NCBI GenBank assembly: GCA_031279715.1
Contig: JAITHY010000210.1
Span: 1 to 6,556 of the forward strand
Reading direction: 5' to 3'
Origin: Verrucomicrobiales bacterium
Lineage (GTDB): Bacteria; Verrucomicrobiota; Verrucomicrobiia; Methylacidiphilales; JAAUTS01
Length of the DNA: 6,556 nucleotides
Within the stretch, counting starts at the first letter, position 1. Every line of letters begins with the position of its first letter. Both the position numbers and the translations under genes were made by a program. Under the pieces are notes generated by a model. That model was not told where the DNA came from. It saw nothing but the letters and a program-made list of their open reading frames with translations, and did no database searches. Shown here piece by piece: positions 6,010 through 6,556 of this stretch.

Positions 6010-6556
6010 CGTTGAGTTCGGCGATTAGCCGTTCGATTAAGCCGCCGAAGCTGCCGTTGCTGAAGACGGCCACCACGTCGCCTCCCGCCAGCAGCGGGAG
6101 CAATCGTTCCACGATTTCATCAGCGTCAGCGGCGTGGTGCGCGGGAATGTTTTTCTTTTGCAGGTCGCTGATGATGAGGGGGACATTCAGACGGTCATTC
6201 TCAGCGAGTTGTTCGGCGCGGGCGATTGGCGTGATGAAGACGCCGTCAGCGTGGGCGAGGGCGGCGGGGAGTTCTTTTTGAAAGACGGCGCGGCGCGTGG
6301 TGTTGCTGCGCGGCTCGAACAGCGCCCAGAGACGGCGTTTGGGATAACGCTGGCGCAGGGCGCTGATGGTCTCGGTCAGCGCGGTGGGATGGTGGCCGAA
6401 GTCATCCACGATGGTGATGCCGTTGATTTCGGCGCGGACTTCCTGCCGGCGTTTAACGCCTTTGAATTGCGCCATGCTGGCGGCGATTTGTTCGTGGCTG
6501 ATGCCGTAACAGTGGGCGGCGGCGATGGTCATGGCGGCGTTGTGAACATTGTGGCG
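5996..6556 (-). CDS. mpl: UDP-N-acetylmuramate--tripeptide ligase Mpl, C-terminal part
   Basis: Mpl joins recycled L-Ala-gamma-D-Glu-meso-DAP to UDP-MurNAc using ATP, returning murein tripeptide to cell-wall synthesis. The gene enters from beyond the window end: the frame is open through base 6556, and the first residues read RHNVHNAA, the end of the conserved Mur ligase 'G-HN--NA' motif. The visible 186 residues cover the end of the central domain and the Mur ligase C-terminal domain: KGVKRRQE at 32-39, DDFGHHPTAL at 51-60 (usually DDFAHHPTA), LFEPRSNT at 79-86 and VFSNGSFGG at 164-172. The FEPRSNT motif separates Mpl from MurC. An internal ATG at 6530-6532 is not the true start. The protein ends LNEKAR with a TGA inside the terminator stem. 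It is convergent to hpf. Several motif copies lie in it (6118-6131, 6166, 6244, 6361-6381). Confidence 0.93.
   Translation of the reverse strand, partial: RHNVHNAAMTIAAAHCYGISHEQIAASMAQFKGVKRRQEVRAEINGITIVDDFGHHPTALTETISALRQRYPKRRLWALFEPRSNTTRRAVFQKELPAALAHADGVFITPIARAEQLAENDRLNVPLIISDLQKKNIPAHHAADADEIVERLLPLLAGGDVVAVFSNGSFGGLIERLIAELNEKAR
6361..6381. repeat. Inverted motif pair inside mpl that echoes the hpf terminator
   Basis: CGCTGA at 6361-6366 faces TCAGCG at 6376-6381. The first 13 bases, CGCTGATGGTCTC at 6361-6373, are identical to 5985-5997 in the hpf/mpl terminator, and both are followed shortly by TCAGCG. This copy is coding (ETISA region of Mpl), has a longer spacer and lacks a T-run, so it should not terminate transcription. 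Confidence 0.6.

Larger units (their letters stand above)
315..6381. repeat. Dispersed over-represented motif CGCTGAYG, mostly CGCTGACG
   Basis: By hand count the exact octamer CGCTGACG begins at 908, 961, 1412, 2232, 4953 and 5576. Its complement CGTCAGCG begins at 1198, 2946, 3452, 3697, 6124 and 6244. The sister form CGCTGATG begins at 1826, 2531, 4639, 4717, 5138, 5985, 6166 and 6361, with complement CATCAGCG at 6118. The hexamer core GCTGAC/GTCAGC occurs 24 times, where about four are expected at 57% GC. Copies fall in plus- and minus-strand genes, in different codon phases and between genes, so shared protein sequence cannot explain all of them. Confidence 0.75.

Noticed and set aside
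6082..6100. Hairpin CTCCCGC-CAGCA-GCGGGAG
   Set aside because: It lies inside mpl, encodes a normal part of the protein (LLPLLAGG), and has no T-run on either strand, so a terminator or regulatory role is not supported.
908..6251. CRISPR array or tandem repeat as an explanation for the repeated CGCTGACG word
   Set aside because: Copies are irregularly spaced, only 8 bases long, occur in both orientations and lie inside conserved genes, so neither a CRISPR array nor a tandem repeat fits.

Overview
The window is ordinary-looking bacterial chromosome with a Gram-negative signature: the 3' end of an autotransporter beta-barrel, lpxA for lipid A, and mpl for murein recycling. A DUF5069 protein, seven start codons without a usable Shine-Dalgarno sequence, and moderately high GC (about 57%, estimated from sampled lines) make Verrucomicrobiota, perhaps the Opitutae, my best guess. 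This is inference from gene content and no marker here proves it.

Layout. Positions 2-154 hold the last 50 codons of an autotransporter-type outer-membrane barrel, closed by a strong terminator (about 171-206). A gap of roughly 190 bases without a convincing gene follows. Next comes a tight plus-strand run: uxaC (399-1814), a DUF5069 gene (1831-2274) and miaA (2287-3183). It meets radC, on the minus strand (3155-3886), tail to tail with a 29-base overlap. A 66-base divergent gap separates radC from lpxA (3953-4735), which is followed by a classical SDR reductase gene (4753-5547) and a short ribosome hibernation factor gene (5604-5960). A hairpin terminator (5978-6009) separates that gene from mpl on the minus strand, whose C-terminal 186 residues are present before the window ends.

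The genes do not form one pathway. They are housekeeping functions: uronate catabolism, tRNA i6A modification, a JAMM protein of uncertain role, lipid A initiation, an oxidoreductase, ribosome hibernation and cell-wall recycling. No mobile element, CRISPR array, tRNA or rRNA was seen.

The unexpected signal is at DNA level. The octamer CGCTGACG or its complement CGTCAGCG occurs 12 times by hand count, where about 0.3 would be expected from base composition. The core GCTGAC/GTCAGC occurs 24 times against about 4 expected. Copies are spread over every complete plus-strand gene except lpxA and hpf, over both minus-strand genes, and over intergenic DNA, in several reading frames and both orientations. 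A sister form, CGCTGATG, occurs nine more times, including in the stem of the hpf/mpl terminator. This resembles a genome-wide short repeat such as an uptake signal, a segregation or recombination polar motif, or a HIP1-like element, and it is the item most worth following up.
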